A DNA stretch of 64,000 nucleotides. Source: Albifimbria verrucaria (lineage: Eukaryota > Ascomycota > Sordariomycetes > Hypocreales > Stachybotryaceae). The stretch spans positions 3,534,001-3,598,000 of the forward strand of contig JAHREC010000013.1 of NCBI GenBank assembly GCA_020081605.1, given 5' to 3'. Shown one piece after another: positions 1 through 12,619 of the stretch. The notes below the pieces were generated by a model. It was not told where the DNA came from, did not search any database, and worked only from the letters and a program-made list of their open reading frames with translations. Every line of letters starts with the position of its first letter. Positions within the stretch are counted from its first letter, which is position 1. The position numbers and the translations under genes are program-made.

Positions 1-503
1 ACTTCATGTCCTCGTAGTATTTGGGCTCCATGTGGCTGTAGCTTAAGCGCGGCGAGAAGGTAACGTTGTCACCATTGGCATTCTGGTATATGATGAAGTA
101 GAGAGCGCCGCGCATGTCGTGGCTGCCGAGACCGATGCCGCCCCAAGTATATTCCTTCTTGAGGCGTATGGAGAAGTAAGTGTCTTCGGTGCCATTTTCG
201 GGGACGGAGAAGCCAAAGGCGATGCCACCTTCGGGGAGACGAAGGTCGATTGGCCAGCGGCGGATACAGAGGGCAAAAAAGCTGTTGTTCAATGAATTGG
301 TTAGCTTGGCTGTTGGTCCAGCGAGGTGTGTGGTGGTAGAGAAAGAAAATATGCTGTTGGCTGCGAGCGCGGTTGCGTCGCTCATGTACGTGGGCGGCGG
401 GGAGGACGGGTATAAGAGGGTGGTTGCGACAGGAAATAAGAAACTCGATTTACTTACCTGCAAGGGCAGCCAATGCCGTGTATCCAAGGCCTTTCAGCAA
501 CAT
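1..503 (-). CDS. Secreted CDH-type cytochrome (DOMON-like) domain protein, 3' part missing
   Basis: Two exons are visible, 458..503 and <1..360, joined by a 97-base intron (361..457, donor GTAAGT, acceptor CTCGCAG). Exon 1 encodes a signal peptide (MLLKGLGYTALAALA). The mature part reads into a beta-rich domain with the pattern WGGIGLGSHDM followed by ALYFIIY. In the cytochrome domain of cellobiose dehydrogenases and related DOMON proteins this pattern carries the methionine that ligates haem b. The family is extracellular and passes electrons to lytic polysaccharide monooxygenases or, when fused to cytochrome b561 helices, across a membrane. The gene leaves the window at base 1, so a flavin domain, a b561 domain or a cellulose-binding module cannot be seen. 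The frame is intact. Certain of the domain, unsure of the full architecture. Confidence 0.8.
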
Positions 504-2933
504 CTTTGCCCAACAAAGGGACGCAGAGTCTGGAGTTTGGGGATGGCCAGCGCGTCAGACATGAAAGCTGAAGACAGAGGAGAAAGTAAGTAGGATGAGG
601 ATCAGCACCCGAGGCAGAGGGCAGAGGCAGAGGCAGACTCAGAGGAGCAGAGCAGAGCCCCTAAAGCCAAGCCAAGGAGGGTACTATGTACAGTACTTTG
701 CTCAGGTACCAGGTACTGTACCGCGTTGTAGGTACAGTACCTGCGATTTGCGATGTGTGCCATCTCATTAGAGGAGCGTAAACAGTAACGTTACTGGGCA
801 AGTAAGGCAGGGAGGTACTAAGGGAGGGAGGTATCTACCTGCAAGGTAATAGGGAGGAGAGGTACCTGCAGCAGCTCGCTGGGATGACGTGCCTGGATGT
901 GGTAAAGTGTGGGCAGCGGCGGCGGTTAAGCTCCAGGTACCTTACAAAGGTACTTTGGCTGATCGGTAGCGCCGTGTCAGAAGGCTGCTGTTCCAGGCCA
1001 GGCTAAGGCCCATCTGGCATAGCACACGGGGAGAGCGCCCTGACTGGATCTGCCCGTGGAGCAGACAGGCTCATTTCTCTCCGACAGAAGGTACATACAT
1101 AGCATCTAGCTGGGCAATTTCTATTAGGGAGGGACTTGCGCATGCAGAGTGTAGGGGCTGCATCTTGCCCGCATTTCCATCTCATCTGGTTCTTGCGGGT
1201 TGCAATGCATGAGCTGCAGCTTGTTTATTCTAGAGCTTTCACGCCCAAGTCCACGGGTCTTCTAGATGATCGACGGCGGCTAAACAAGACACCTCGCTTG
1301 TCACGTCGGCCTTGGTTTGTTTTACGGTTATTCTAGCCGAACGCTTGTCCGTTCTAGCCGCCGTGAGCTATTCTGCGCTTCTCAAGTGGATAACCAAGAC
1401 GAGCCGCCCTGCTTTGTACTGTACGGGCTTAGTCGTGTCCACCCTGGATGTACTGTAATCAATGCTGTTATCGAGCAGCGTGAATTTCTCCGAGCGAACT
1501 GTACCCGATGGATGGATGTACGGAGTAATTACAGAGTACATACAATATGATACATCTCCACGTTACGACAGCAACGTGTCAGCGAAACATGGGCTGCCCT
1601 TCTGCGACATGTCTTGCCTCTCTGCAGATTTACGCCTCAATTGGGATTGCCCACGTTTACATGGTGCATTGTCTGAGGCAGAGCAAGCAGGGCTTCCAGA
1701 CGGCTTCCGTTACGACTTGGCATGTAAACAAGTTTTCTCGAACCAAGCCGTCAACGCGACGGAATGGTGAGGTGAACCCTGCACCGGCGACTCGTCATTT
1801 CCCCTACCGTGTATATCCGCCATGCTATCGACGAATCCGTCAGCTCGTCCTCGATTGAGAAACCTCGCAGCATCATCTCAAGCAAACCCTCCAATCACAG
1901 TTCCATACGTACAACTGCGGTTGCGTGGCCATGTCGTATCTTGATGCACAATCCATGAAATTGTAAGCCCGGTAGGGCTGAAATTCGTGTCATCTTTAGT
2001 AGAGAAGGTCAAATTACACGGGGCCACTCACATTGCGAATCCGATGCCACGTCTAAGCCACCTCAGCTGGGTGGACCGGCTGGCCATTCGTACTGTACTT
2101 GATGGCTGATTGTAGCCTTGTGAACTCCGCATCTTGTGAATGTGGGCGGATAGCCAGCATGTACTTACACGACCAGACGGCGCTTGCTGATTCCATCCAT
2201 TGCCTGTACAAACACATTCAAGTTGGCAAATTGTATGTGAATAGGCAAATCGGGCAAATTCTTCGCCTTCAATTAAAAACGAACATAAAAACTTGTCTTG
2301 TGTGTCAGACAAACCTGACGAATAAGCATCTCCATACTTGCGGGCTCAGTGCTGTCACTCTCTCAAATGTTTGATTACGGATCCACGGCCTTTGAAGTGA
2401 TGGCCACTTATAATCTCTCCACCACCACCTATTAAGCTGAAGAAGTTGACAACCATTCAGAACCGTACGGTGGATGCCCAAGCGGCAGTGTTAGAAAGGT
2501 CATGGGCATGATTTCATCGCCTGGAAAATACACAGCCAAGGTCTATGTTTGTACTAGCAAGTCCTCGCCTTTGTTTGTTGATAGCGGTCCCTCCGTTACT
2601 GACATGCAATGCACGAGGCTAATCCATAATCCATTACAGTTTCTGTACAAAACAAAGGAAATACTGTATAAAAATTCTTTCTCATATTGTACTGTGGAAT
2701 CTTTCCTTTTTGTATTGAGATCAACCCTTACCCAACATCCAGATCCACGGCTTACAGGGATGGTCAATCTGGCCACGAAATAAGGCAGAGCTGGCCTTAT
2801 CTTATCGCCCCTCTTACCTCATACCTACTATCGCCTACCTTAAGTCCATCTGTCAACATCGAATTCCTTCTCTACAACCGGACGACGCCGCAACGATTCT
2901 TGGACCGGAATTTGGCGTGCGCCTCCGCTCACA
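504..2933. promoter_or_regulatory. Divergent intergenic region between cytochrome-domain gene and J-protein gene
   Basis: 2.4 kb without a supportable gene; the short open frames here have no family features. The part next to the cytochrome gene (about 670 to 960) is packed with AGGTAC/GTACCT and TACTGTAC-type words, described under findings. The last 100 bases before 2934 are pyrimidine-rich, as expected around a fungal transcription start. Confidence 0.6.
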
Positions 2934-4075
2934 ATGTCACAATTTCTGTACCTGATAGGCTGGACCTTTCTGCCGGCGGTAGGATTCTCGCATCCTGCAA
3001 GCCGCAACTTACTGACGTGGTCATTCTGTAGCTCATCACGTCCTGGGTGCAATCCATCTATTACGGCATCATCTTCAAAGCAGGCGACCCCAAGCCCAGA
3101 CCTCAGTCTCCACGGTTCCAAGCAGACCGCCGCCGCATATACATCCTTATAGTCAGCCTTTACCTTCTCTACACCATTTACGAGGCCGACTACGAGCTTC
3201 GTCGCCAGTCATCCTACTATGCGGATCTCGGCCTTCCGTTTGATGCGAGCGAGCGTGACATCAAGTCACGTTTCCGTCGTGTCGCTGCGATGCACCACCC
3301 CGACAAGGCAGGCCCTGGAGGCGCCGACGACGGTACCTATTTCATTCACCTCAAGACCGCGAGCGACACCCTCCAAGATGCCGCCAAACGCTTTGCGTAC
3401 GAGCGCTTCGGGCCCGACGTCGTTAACTGGCAACGCTGCACTACGATCAAGGACTACGTCATGCGCGGAATCGTGTCGGGTATCATCCCGCAATACGTTG
3501 TCACCGCCGCGACCGTGGGTGTACTGAGCTTCTTTGGCTACTTGGATGTTGGGAAGTACTATCGGTGGCTTCTCATTGTTGGCTTGTGGGTCTTTGAGTT
3601 GCACGCCGTGACGCGGCCAACACTGCCCGGCTTCTTGAATGTTATCAACGCGTTCTTGGTTCGTGCGACAAGGCATGAGCCGTTTCTACCCTTTCAGGCT
3701 ATTGCCATGGCTCGAAAACTCTCGATAACCATTTACATGGCAATGTCACAGCTGGGACCGATTTTAGTGAGCGACATGCAAGAAAACCAAAAGCGACCTG
3801 TTCCGGACGACGAGAAATCGCTGCAACAAGGTCTTTCGAGACTTGAGGAGATTACGAAGATGTTGGACAGCGATGCAGCACGGCTGATGGAAATGGAGCT
3901 GGCACCTTTTAGAGGTGACTCAGAGGCTACGACCAGCCTGCAAAGCAAGATGAGCGAGTGGCTCGTGCAGAATACCGTGCGAGCTGACCCAATGGTGAGA
4001 GATGCCTTGGGTCAATCTTTTCGCCGGAGGAGGGTTGATGCGACAGCAGGGGCGAAAGGAAACCGAACATCATGA
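2934..4075 (+). CDS. Membrane-anchored DnaJ (J-domain) protein, ER-type
   Basis: Exon 1 (2934..2978) and exon 2 (3032..4075) flank a 53-base intron (GTAGGA...CTGTAG) and give 362 residues in an unbroken frame. The N-terminus is hydrophobic (MSQFLYLIGWTFLPALITSW), followed by a second hydrophobic segment (IYILIVSLYLLYTIY). A J domain then runs from about residue 80 to 145 with the diagnostic HPD in AMHHPDKAG. After it come two or three further hydrophobic stretches (IPQYVVTAATVGVLSFFGY, YYRWLLIVGLWVFEL) and a charged, coiled C-terminal tail. J proteins stimulate Hsp70 ATPase; the HPD triad is the contact. The layout of helix-helix-J-helices matches a fungal family of multi-spanning membrane J proteins, probably of the ER. 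Substrate and exact location are unknown. It is convergent with the MFS gene, 336 bases away. Confidence 0.85.
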
Positions 4076-4411
4076 TTGTACAAGAGCACTTTAGACTCGA
4101 CGTAGAGCAATAAATATACACCAATACGACTGACATGATCATGGAATAAGCATACTATGAATTGCATAACTTGTATTTGCACATCTGGAAACCAAAACTT
4201 TCTATACCAACTCCAACCCAATGACGAAACAAGACGAACAACTAATATAATAGAATATATAGGAATATACATGAGTGAGATTCTTAAGTTAAGTGTTGGA
4301 ATGGTGAGCTTGTACGCATGGCTGTGTTTGAGTTCGTGATAGGCCGGAGCTGATTATCGTTGTATCCTGATTAAGTCGTGGTCGAGTCTAGAACTGGTCA
4401 CAAACTAGTGC
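4076..4411. other. Convergent intergenic region
   Basis: Short AT-rich 3' flank shared by the J-protein gene and the MFS gene. It contains several AATAAA-like words (for example near 4110). No gene is seen. Confidence 0.5.
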
Positions 4412-6316
4412 TTAAAGCCTTTGAGCTCCTCTAGTCTCGATAGGTATGAAGCACATAGCGATGAACGCTGCCAAGATTAGCGATGCCGATAGATAGATGG
4501 GTACCGTGGCACCATCGCCCGGAACCGTAGCCGCAATCACTGGCGCCATGAGGCCGGTGACCCGATTGAGAAAGCTCGCTACACCAGTACCTGCGCCCCT
4601 GACAGGCGCGGGAAATACCTCTGGGGTGAGCGTGTACAGCACAGAGTAGCAGATGGTGCTGGAAAAAGCCTGTACGCAAGAAAATGCCAACTGGGCGCTG
4701 GGTGTCGTACCATATGCGACAAAGAGGAACAAGAAGATAGCAGTCACTAACGTCGAGGCAGCCAGGGTACCTCGGCGTCCGAGGAATGGTGATGGGTGGT
4801 CGACAAGGTACGCTGCGAGAAGGCTACCGGGCACGCCCAGCACGGAAGTGATGGCATAGTTGCGGTACGCGACGTCAGATATGGGCGACGTTTCGGACTG
4901 GATACCTTGACCATCCGCAGAGTCGCCATGATGAGCAAAATACTGGGGAGAAAGGCGTTGAATAAGGGATATCCCATGCCGATGGTTGCCCAACAAAACC
5001 AGATAAGTGTCGTGGCGAGGGCTAGGGTCCTGGTCTTGAACAATGGCCGTAGGCTCTCGCCAGACAAGGCCTGCAACTTGCTTCGAAGAAGAGCAGCAGC
5101 AGAAGCCCCTTCGATCCTCGCCGCAACGAATGCGGTGGGCTCACCGTCTTCGCTCGCGACTTTGTCCAGTATCTCTGAAGTCAACCACGTCTTGGTGTTG
5201 TTCCTGTGAGCAATGCCGTGGACGACGGCAACGGCTTGCTTCTGGCGGCCTTTGTGGAGAAGGAATTTGGGCGACTCGAGGAGATGGAAGATGAAGAATC
5301 GAAGGACGAACATGGCAAAGGTGATGATGCCAATCGTGGCGACGAAATACCGCCAACCTTGCTCAACGGGCCAACGGCTGATGAAGAACCAAGCAAACAA
5401 CGACGAGACCAGCTGTCCAACAGGCCACCAAACGGATAACAGAGTCAGAAGCGAGCTCGAGGCGTCTGGAAGAAATTCCAAAAGACCGCGCCGTCCACCG
5501 GAAGATTTCCACCTACACCAAAACCCAAGGCACCAAAGTAGAAGCAAGCACCGCCCCAGCTTTGCGCATATGCAGCCCTGATGCCAAAAATGCTGGTAAT
5601 GAGAAGCGTGAAGTTGAAGGCAACTCGTCGTCCTAAGAAATCAGACCCAAACCCCCACAAGAAGCTGCCCAGCGAGAGACCGAGGAACAATGCGCTCGTG
5701 GTGTATCTCACAGTCTTTTCCGAGACGTCAAACTCGGCCGAGAGCGACGGCAATGTGAGTGAGACACCCTAATTAAATTAGTAGCTGTCTTTTGTACCTG
5801 GAGAGAGGGTCTTACTTGAAGCCAGAGACTATGAGACGTGTTAGTAGAAGGATAAGGACAAAGAATGCTCAAAGAACTCACTTATCTGCGAACCAACCGA
5901 AGCCGCAGAGGATGAAAAGCTGCCAGTTGTAAGGACCCATACCAATATCCTGAATTGCCTTGTTGACGAGCTTGGATTTGACTATTGTCGCGTTAGCAGT
6001 GAGTCTCGAGTTGCGGGCATGGGTAAGCTCACTCTCATACTCTGTCCAGTTGCTGCCCCTTGTCTCACTTCCCGTCTGAGACTCTCGATGGAGTACTCGC
6101 CTGATTGAGGCTGCAGCATCTGCTCGCCCTCCGCGTCTCCATCCTTGGCAGATCCGACATCGTTTTCCTCGTCGTCATCTGCACGGTTGCGGGTGTGCCC
6201 GCGTCCCGTTCTCGTGGAATGGCTGTAGAGATGGGCTTGAGATAGGGGATCAGCACGCCGGTGTAATCGTCAACGGACTCGTGGCGGCCCAGGCCCAGGT
6301 GCCAGGAAAGCTTCAT
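4412..6316 (-). CDS. MFS transporter (12-helix sugar/organic-solute porter type), frame broken four times
   Basis: Exons 6033..6316, 5882..5981, 5816..5828 (a 13-base microexon encoding the Leu-Trp-Leu-Gln junction) and 4412..5768. The protein would be about 585 residues: an acidic cytosolic N-terminus (MKLSWHLGLGRHESVDDYT...), then MFS helices. Recognisable MFS elements are GFGVGGNLPVDG in helix 4, the loop-2 signature GSDFLGRR, WPVEQGWR, LLESPKFLL, TPEVFPAPVRGAGTG and a final IPIETRG. The PESPR-like and PETRG-like ends resemble the sugar/SV2-like branch, so a metabolite:H+ symporter is inferred; the substrate is unknown. The frame fails at 6260-6261, 6056-6059, 5480-5483 and 4945-4948. Each is a short run of one base, and each is repaired by one extra base. 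With those four bases the exons total exactly 586 codons. An assembly error is more likely than a pseudogene. Confidence 0.8.
5816..5828 (-). other. 13-base microexon of the MFS gene
   Basis: Flanked by introns 5829..5881 (GTGAGT...CATAG) and 5769..5815 (GTAAGA...ATTAG). Reading through it gives WFADN-LWLQ-GVSLTLPSLSAEF, which is continuous with the family sequence. Without it the frame is lost. Confidence 0.75.
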
Positions 6317-7968
6317 GGTTGCAAATGCATTCGAAAGCCAGCGTTACCTACAAGCTATGAACGTGCTGGCGCCTCACGGAAGTCGGAGGTGTGCAGGCTA
6401 AGAAGGTGTCGGTTGGTCGGCTGCATCCAGAGCCCTGTCGCATCTAACATGCAGCAATGATAAGGCCGTCATGCATCGGCCCGTTGATTGGACATGAAGA
6501 TAGGTGCGCGTGCGGTAGACTGAAGCCAATCATCAACAGGTTTCTGGTTTTATAAAACTGGTTGATGGATGGACGGCTATGTAGTTTAGTAGTAGTAGTG
6601 GTGGTGGTGGTTGTGGTGAAGGCTGGCACGAATCATGTCGAGCCTGGGGAAGCGTGTCAACGCATGCTAGCTAAATAGCCCAAGTTAATGTAGGAGCCTA
6701 CAGTACTAGCTAACAGACATCGTAAGCAGGAGACTGCGCCACGAATGCGCCAAGAGACGGTCGAGCCAAGCACCGCTACCGATCCCTACCAAAGCCCACA
6801 TAACCCCTATGGCAATTGAACGTTTTCAAACTCTTACGTACGCTCAGGTCATTTCATCTGGACATGTCCACCTGACGGACGTCATTTCCGGTGCCAGGTG
6901 TTCTTTGGCACGCATACGTTTTTAAAGCCTGACTTATTCGTGACACATGACCGTCCTTTGCCTTTTCCACTAATTTGTTGGCTAGGGTCTTTGCGATGTG
7001 GTGCATGCTGCAATCTCACACTATGGAACATGAGACTAAACGCTTGCACGAGAAAGATTGTTGTACCAAGGGAACGGCAGGCTAAATAATGACCACGCGC
7101 CGTTGGACCGTTTCGGGTTCAATAGAGAGTATTTAGAAAACAAGAATTAAATCCAGCCAGAGACAAGCGCTTGTGCTCTGCCATTCCCTCAAGCGAGACA
7201 GCACGTTGCCTCACAACCATCAAACCCCAATAGTATGTCTCGTATCAACCAAAAGCCACTGTGCGCAACTCTAGCATCTGCGCCCGATTCAACCGGCTTT
7301 TGAGTCATGTCCCTTAGTATGCTTTTAATATAGGTTGGAAAATGACTGTATCGCACGAGCATACAGCTCGCTTAGCATAGCAACACTCTAGCTGGCTTGC
7401 ACCGCAGCTGCTAGACCTATTCATAATACAGATCTTGCAAGGGTAGACGGAGAACCACCAAAGAAATAAAAGATAGAGACTTGGCAATGCCTGGCAAAGG
7501 CTTGTACTAACATCAATATACCTGACTCTTGAAAAAGCCACTGCCAAAGCAATTTCTGCAATGTATCGTGGACGATGAGAGTTATGACCAACACCCCCGA
7601 GAAAGTAGTATACATGCAAGTCATGTAGGTGCCTACCTCTAGCTACCTTAGTACCTACTATAAGGCGTTGACTGTACACAGAAATGGGAAAAGAACCCAA
7701 CTTTACAGTTGAGTAGATGGACCATTCAATTAATTTGCAACATATCCTACACAGTGCACATGTCGTATATGCTACCCAAGTTGTAGCGCGCCGACCACCA
7801 TATAATGCTCGTATGATCAGTCGCACCAAAACTTGCCCTTCTGGCCGTATCGTGACACGGAGCTAGGCCATACATGCCCTGAAATCAACACCCCAACTCC
7901 AAAATATCCCTGATGATACAGGCCAATGTGGTCTTTGGCCGCCTTGATTACTGGTAAATATGATGCGT
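6317..7968. promoter_or_regulatory. Intergenic region: MFS promoter side and Sub1 3' flank
   Basis: 1.65 kb with no supportable gene. It holds a TAG/TGG trinucleotide microsatellite (6583-6620) close upstream of the MFS start and one AGGTGCCTACC/GTACCTAC cluster (7625-7665). The open frames here have no low-complexity or domain support. Confidence 0.55.
6583..6620. repeat. Imperfect (TAG)n/(TGG)n trinucleotide microsatellite
   Basis: Tandem TAG units pass into tandem TGG units, then TTG and TGG. Roughly 12 trinucleotides, located 270 bases upstream of the MFS start codon. Confidence 0.8.
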
Positions 7969-8552
7969 TCAATCCTCATCTTCATCGCTGGTAGCTTCAA
8001 TGTTGGCCTTGTCAGACCGGGATTTGTCCTTCTTTTCCTTTTAGCGGCCCCAGCTGGAACGTCCACGTTCCCAAGGTCATCAACGGAGTGGCCCATATCG
8101 CGCAGTGCTGCGTTGATGCTGGGCACAGACTTGAGCAATGCCACATACTGGTCTAGCGAGAGGAGATGCCCTAGCCAACATGTCAATATCTGGGTGGAGG
8201 CTTGCGCAGAGGCTTGTGGAACTCTCCAAAACTAAATGGCGGCAACTCACCTTCTTGCCTGGAAGTGTTTTGCCATCCTTTTCGTAGTACTCCCGAATGT
8301 TGATGAAGCTCATTTTCTTGAACTGCGACACGCCAACACGTCGCTTGTTGGAGAGCTATACCTAGTTAATAGAAGTAACAGGACATGGATAGTAGTTCAA
8401 CCCACCTCCCAGAAAGGATTGCCCTCATCGTCTTTTCCATCCGGTGCCTTGGCCGATGTCGTGTTCTTACTTTTCTTGGATACTGAGATTTGTGGCTCGT
8501 CGTCATCTGAGTTCTCCACCATGCTGGCGCTTCGCTTCTTGGAGTTTGACAT
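7969..8552 (-). CDS. SUB1: Transcriptional coactivator Sub1 / PC4 homologue, frame broken twice
   Basis: Exons 8406..8552, 8251..8355 and 7969..8170 encode about 151 residues. After an acidic, serine- and lysine-rich N-terminus the PC4 single-stranded-DNA-binding fold is clear: [38 protein letters not shown], then the beta-alpha end [21 protein letters not shown]4/Sub1 binds melted promoter DNA, helps RNA polymerase II pre-initiation and elongation, and acts in the nucleus. A lysine-rich linker and an acidic tail (ATSDEDED) follow. One base is missing at 8162-8163 (a two-base run at the start of exon 3, restoring GISLSLDQ) and one in the A-run at 8039-8042 (restoring the KKDKSRSDK tail). Divergent from the sorting nexin gene across 917 bases. 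Confidence 0.9.
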
Positions 8553-9469
8553 GTTGACAGGTAGCGCGGGTGAGGCTTGAAGCTACTAATGCGAAGCCCA
8601 GAGATGATACGCGATGGTTCACTTAAAACGCCCTTTGGTGGTAGAATGCGTGACTGATATTAATGGGCTGGGCTTGTAATTACAAGTAGCAGGGATAGGC
8701 GCTCGGGTCCAACGCGTCGAGGGGCTGATTCGGGAAATAAGGTGACGCCCCATGCCCGTGGAAGTGCTGGGGTAAACGCCAGCTCACGTGACCATCATTA
8801 TCGGCTCTGCAAGGTGCTGGTAGCTACTTTAGATAAGGGAAATCTGAAAACAGCTATGGAGATGGGTACAGGAATATCAAAGCGTACGTAATTGGCCAAG
8901 CATCGCCTCAATACACGGGCTATTGTAAGCTGCACTGCCTGGCTTCCCATCATCCTTCGGAAGTACATTTGGCGTTCTAGAGACAAAAAAAGGTAATAAT
9001 AATAAAAGAAAAGCTGGTGCCTGAATGGAGTGCTCCTTGCTGGGTCTATGGCCGGCTGTCCAATAATGGTGAATTCGAATGGACCGGGAGGATGCCAATT
9101 TAATCTGCAAGGGCAGCCAGCAGTTGGTAGGGTGCGCCAGCCTATCACATGCGCTGCCACAGTGACTGTACGACGCTTGCAGGCACAGGTACTGACGTTG
9201 GGAGACCCGCTTGCAGATCTGACAGGAGATGCCCTGGCGCAGCGCGCGCAGTCGCTAAATTCTAAGCTGCACCATGGGCCATGGCCATCTCACACTTCAA
9301 GTTTGACCTTGTGTTTCAATCAAAGACACCCATCCGGCTCCGACAAAACGACACGTTAGCTCAAGCTCTCCCGCGGCTTGCTTGCTATGTACGCACCACC
9401 AAGCTGCTGGAATCTGCATTTGCATCCGACGACATTGGCCAGCAATAATCTCCACGAGCTGCTGCCCTG
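8553..9469. promoter_or_regulatory. Divergent promoter region of SUB1 and the sorting nexin
   Basis: 917 bases between the two start codons. No gene is seen. Direct regulatory motifs cannot be assigned with confidence by eye. Confidence 0.55.
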
Positions 9470-12400
9470 ATGGGTTCCAATGCAAGCGACGATGGCTTCG
9501 AGCCAAAACCTACTCTTCAATCCGAAACCCCTTTTCCTTCTACGCTTCCGACCGATACCATGATGTCCGAAAAAGACAGCAGTCTTGCTTCAACTGTTGC
9601 GAGCGAACCGAAGAAGCCGGCAGCTGATTCAAGCTCTGAAGCAGACAAAAGCCTTGCTACCATGGCCCTCCAGTTCTTCGCCACGGCAACCCCAACTACG
9701 CTTGCCGGAGTCGCGGTCGGCTTTGCGACTGTAACCTACCTCGTCCTTGGCCAGCTCGGCATGCTACTCATTGGCGCATTTATCGGCGTTGCGGCGTTCG
9801 TCAGCTGGGAAGCGCAAAACCCAGAAGCTGCCAAAATCGTACATGGTGAAAGCGGCCTGGATATCCTGGAACGACTGGGCGTTGGATCTAAGCTTGACGA
9901 CTCGAAATTAAACGACGAAAAGGATCTTGGCGAACCGGTAACGGCAAGGAATTTTGACGATTTTCAACCAGAAACTCGAGAGGCCCTCGGAAGCCTCGTC
10001 GACGCCGTCATTCGCGACTATGTGAAGTGGTGGTACAACCCCATTATACCATCCGACCATTCTTTCCCACTCGCATGCCGCAAAACCCTCACGTCCTATC
10101 TCATTGGCATCTCAAACCACTTGTCCCGGAAGCGACCCGCCGATATGTTCCTTGATCTTCTTACGAACTCGTCATCCATCACCATTGTCTTCATGTCAGA
10201 GCTTGCAGCAGCCTTTGCGGACTTACCTCCGGACTCCAATACGACGGCAAGAGATGCGATATACAACTATCTTGCATCTAATCCGGATTCACGGTTAGCA
10301 AGTTTGTTGAATCAGAGGCAGCAGGCTGTCAAATTCAAGATTGTCGCTGAGGATATGCTCGGCTTCCTAGACAAAAACGCATACAAGTGCGATCCTGCCC
10401 GAATCTTTCTGCGAGAAATTCTAGCCAACTCAGTCCTTGAGAATACACTGCAAAAATGCAGCAAAGCGGAATGGATCAATGGATGGATCGTACACCTTCT
10501 CGAATCCGGAGAACCAGATCTCAGCCAGGCGATTGACGTTGGAATGCAAACGGGCCGCGACGCCGGCCTGAACGTATTTGCAGATCTGGATGGAAACGTC
10601 GGAAATGTTGGCATTGCAAAGGCTGCGCGCGCCGCTGTTGACGCGGACAAAACCCGCCGTAAGGATTCTCCCACGCACAAGAAGAAGCTAAGCAAAGCGG
10701 AGGAAGAACTGGAAGAAGCTATGGAGGAGATGAAGAGAATGAATGAAATGATTGCACGTAACGATGCTCTCCGACAGAAATCGCAAGCACAGGCATCCGA
10801 GACCACGAAAGCGATCCCAGCTCAAGAACTCGACAAAGCACTTGGGCGAGTAGGCGGGGACGATACCCGCCCCTCAACAGAGATACCTCCTATTTCGGGA
10901 GACTCGATGAACAAACCATCCAGGCCAAGCACATCAACCGATGGCTTTTCTGCCAGGAGTGAAATTAGCCATACGCCTGTTAACTCTATATCTACGGTGG
11001 ACACGTCGAGCATAGGCTCATCACCACGACAGTCAAATGGTCATCAATTCACCAACTTTGATCAAATAGTAAAGCCTTCGCAAGGAGACGAGGATGAGGA
11101 TGAGGCACCCAAGAAATCGCCTCTCACCCTTCACAACGCGACGTTCACATTACACGATGATTCTGCGGGAGATAAGAGTAGGATCTGGAGCAAGCCAACT
11201 GGAGACTATCTAATTCAGGTCGAGCCCTCATCCTCGCACTATTCTGGATGGATGATTGTGAGACGTTACTCTGATTTCGAGACACTCCATGAGATTCTGA
11301 GGCGAATCGCAACTGTGTCCGGCGCTACTGCATTTACTGAAGTCCATAAAGACCTCCCCAGCTGGAAGGTTCACACTCGCGAGTCCCTCCGTGGCGATTT
11401 GGAGAGGTATCTTCGGGATGCCTGTTGGTACCACTCCCTCGCTGAAAGTGAGGGAATGAAGAGATTCTTGGAAAAGTCAAAGGCCATACTCATACCAACT
11501 CGAAGTCTTTTGGTTGGGACGCTGTCGGTAAAAACATGCTGGACGTCCTGACTATTGCACCAAAGGGTGCGATGGAGGGCGGTAAGACTATTGTTGGCGG
11601 TGTCAGTGGCGTCTTGGGAGCCTGCCCGGTCTGAGCAGGAGATCAACAACTCTTTCTGTGGACTTAACATCGCCCTCAAGCCGACTGCCCTCTGCTACGC
11701 CACCACGCATGGAAAGTATCAAATCGCCGGCACGATCAGAGCGACCCAGCATGGATAGTCAAAGGTCTTCGGTTATTTCTACCCAGCCGGGACTTATTGC
11801 ACCCATGGAAAGACGACCGAGCTACCAGTCTCAGGGCGAAGACGGAGATGCGTCGAGGGTTGGTCGTGGCGAGCGTATGGACTCTGTGTCTGCTAGTGCT
11901 AGAGTCAGCAGAGAACACAGCCGAGCATCTAGTATTGCCCCAATTCGTTCTCCGTCGCTACCTAATCTTGATCAGATGAAGTTGCCCCGCACCCCGATGA
12001 GATTGATGGGGATTATGACCCCTCGCAAAGTTCTGGGGACTTACAGAAGACCAGGGAGAATGCTTTGGCACGGGACACAGGCAGGACTCAGTCACCAACC
12101 AATCCAGGGTCGACAACAGACCTTAACGAGCTTAAGAAGACCGCGTCAAAGGCTCCGCAGCAGTACACGCAATTGTCAGAGCAGGAGACTCGCGTGGCTG
12201 TAGAGCTCCTTTTCGCCGTCATTACAGAGATGTACAGCTTGTCTTCAGCCTGGAACATTAGGCGAACGCTATTAGCCGCCGCTAAGTCGTTCTTGCTTCG
12301 ACCCGGCAACCCATCTCTCTTGACTGTCCAATCCCTGATGCAGTCTTCTGTGCTGGATGCCAACGTTTCAGATGCAAGCATTGCTGCACATCTCCGCAAG

Positions 12401-12619
12401 CTGAGACAGAACGCGATGCCTACGGAACAAGAACTGGCCGAGTGGCCAGCAGAGATGACAGCCGATGAAAAGGAGAAGCTGGCAGCCAAGGCACGGAAGT
12501 TGCTGATCCAGAGTGGTGTGCCAGCCGCTCTGATGGGTGTCATGGGGCAATCCGCGACAGGAGAAGCCTTGGGTAGGGTGTTTGATTGCCTTCAGATAGA
12601 GGAGGTGGCAAGGGGCTGA
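9470..12619 (+). CDS. PXA-PX-Nexin_C sorting nexin (Mdm1/SNX14-like), frame broken three times
   Basis: One uninterrupted genomic frame without introns, about 1050 residues after correction. Order of parts: a Ser/Thr-rich N-terminus; a hydrophobic hairpin at residues 75-115 (LAGVAVGFATVTYLVLGQLG MLLIGAFIGV) that would anchor the protein in a membrane; a PXA domain (about 170-350, DAVIRDYVKWWYNPI at its start); a coiled coil (KLSKAEEELEEAMEEMKRMNEM); a PX phosphoinositide-binding domain (about 560-680, with WMIVRRYSDFETLHE); a disordered Ser-rich linker; and a C-terminal nexin domain (about 880-1050). Members tether ER or vacuole membranes through PtdIns3P and lipids. Breaks at 11482-11483, 11620 and 11985-11988 each need one extra base. 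The second and third lie in the linker, so the linker sequence is the least certain part. Confidence 0.85.
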
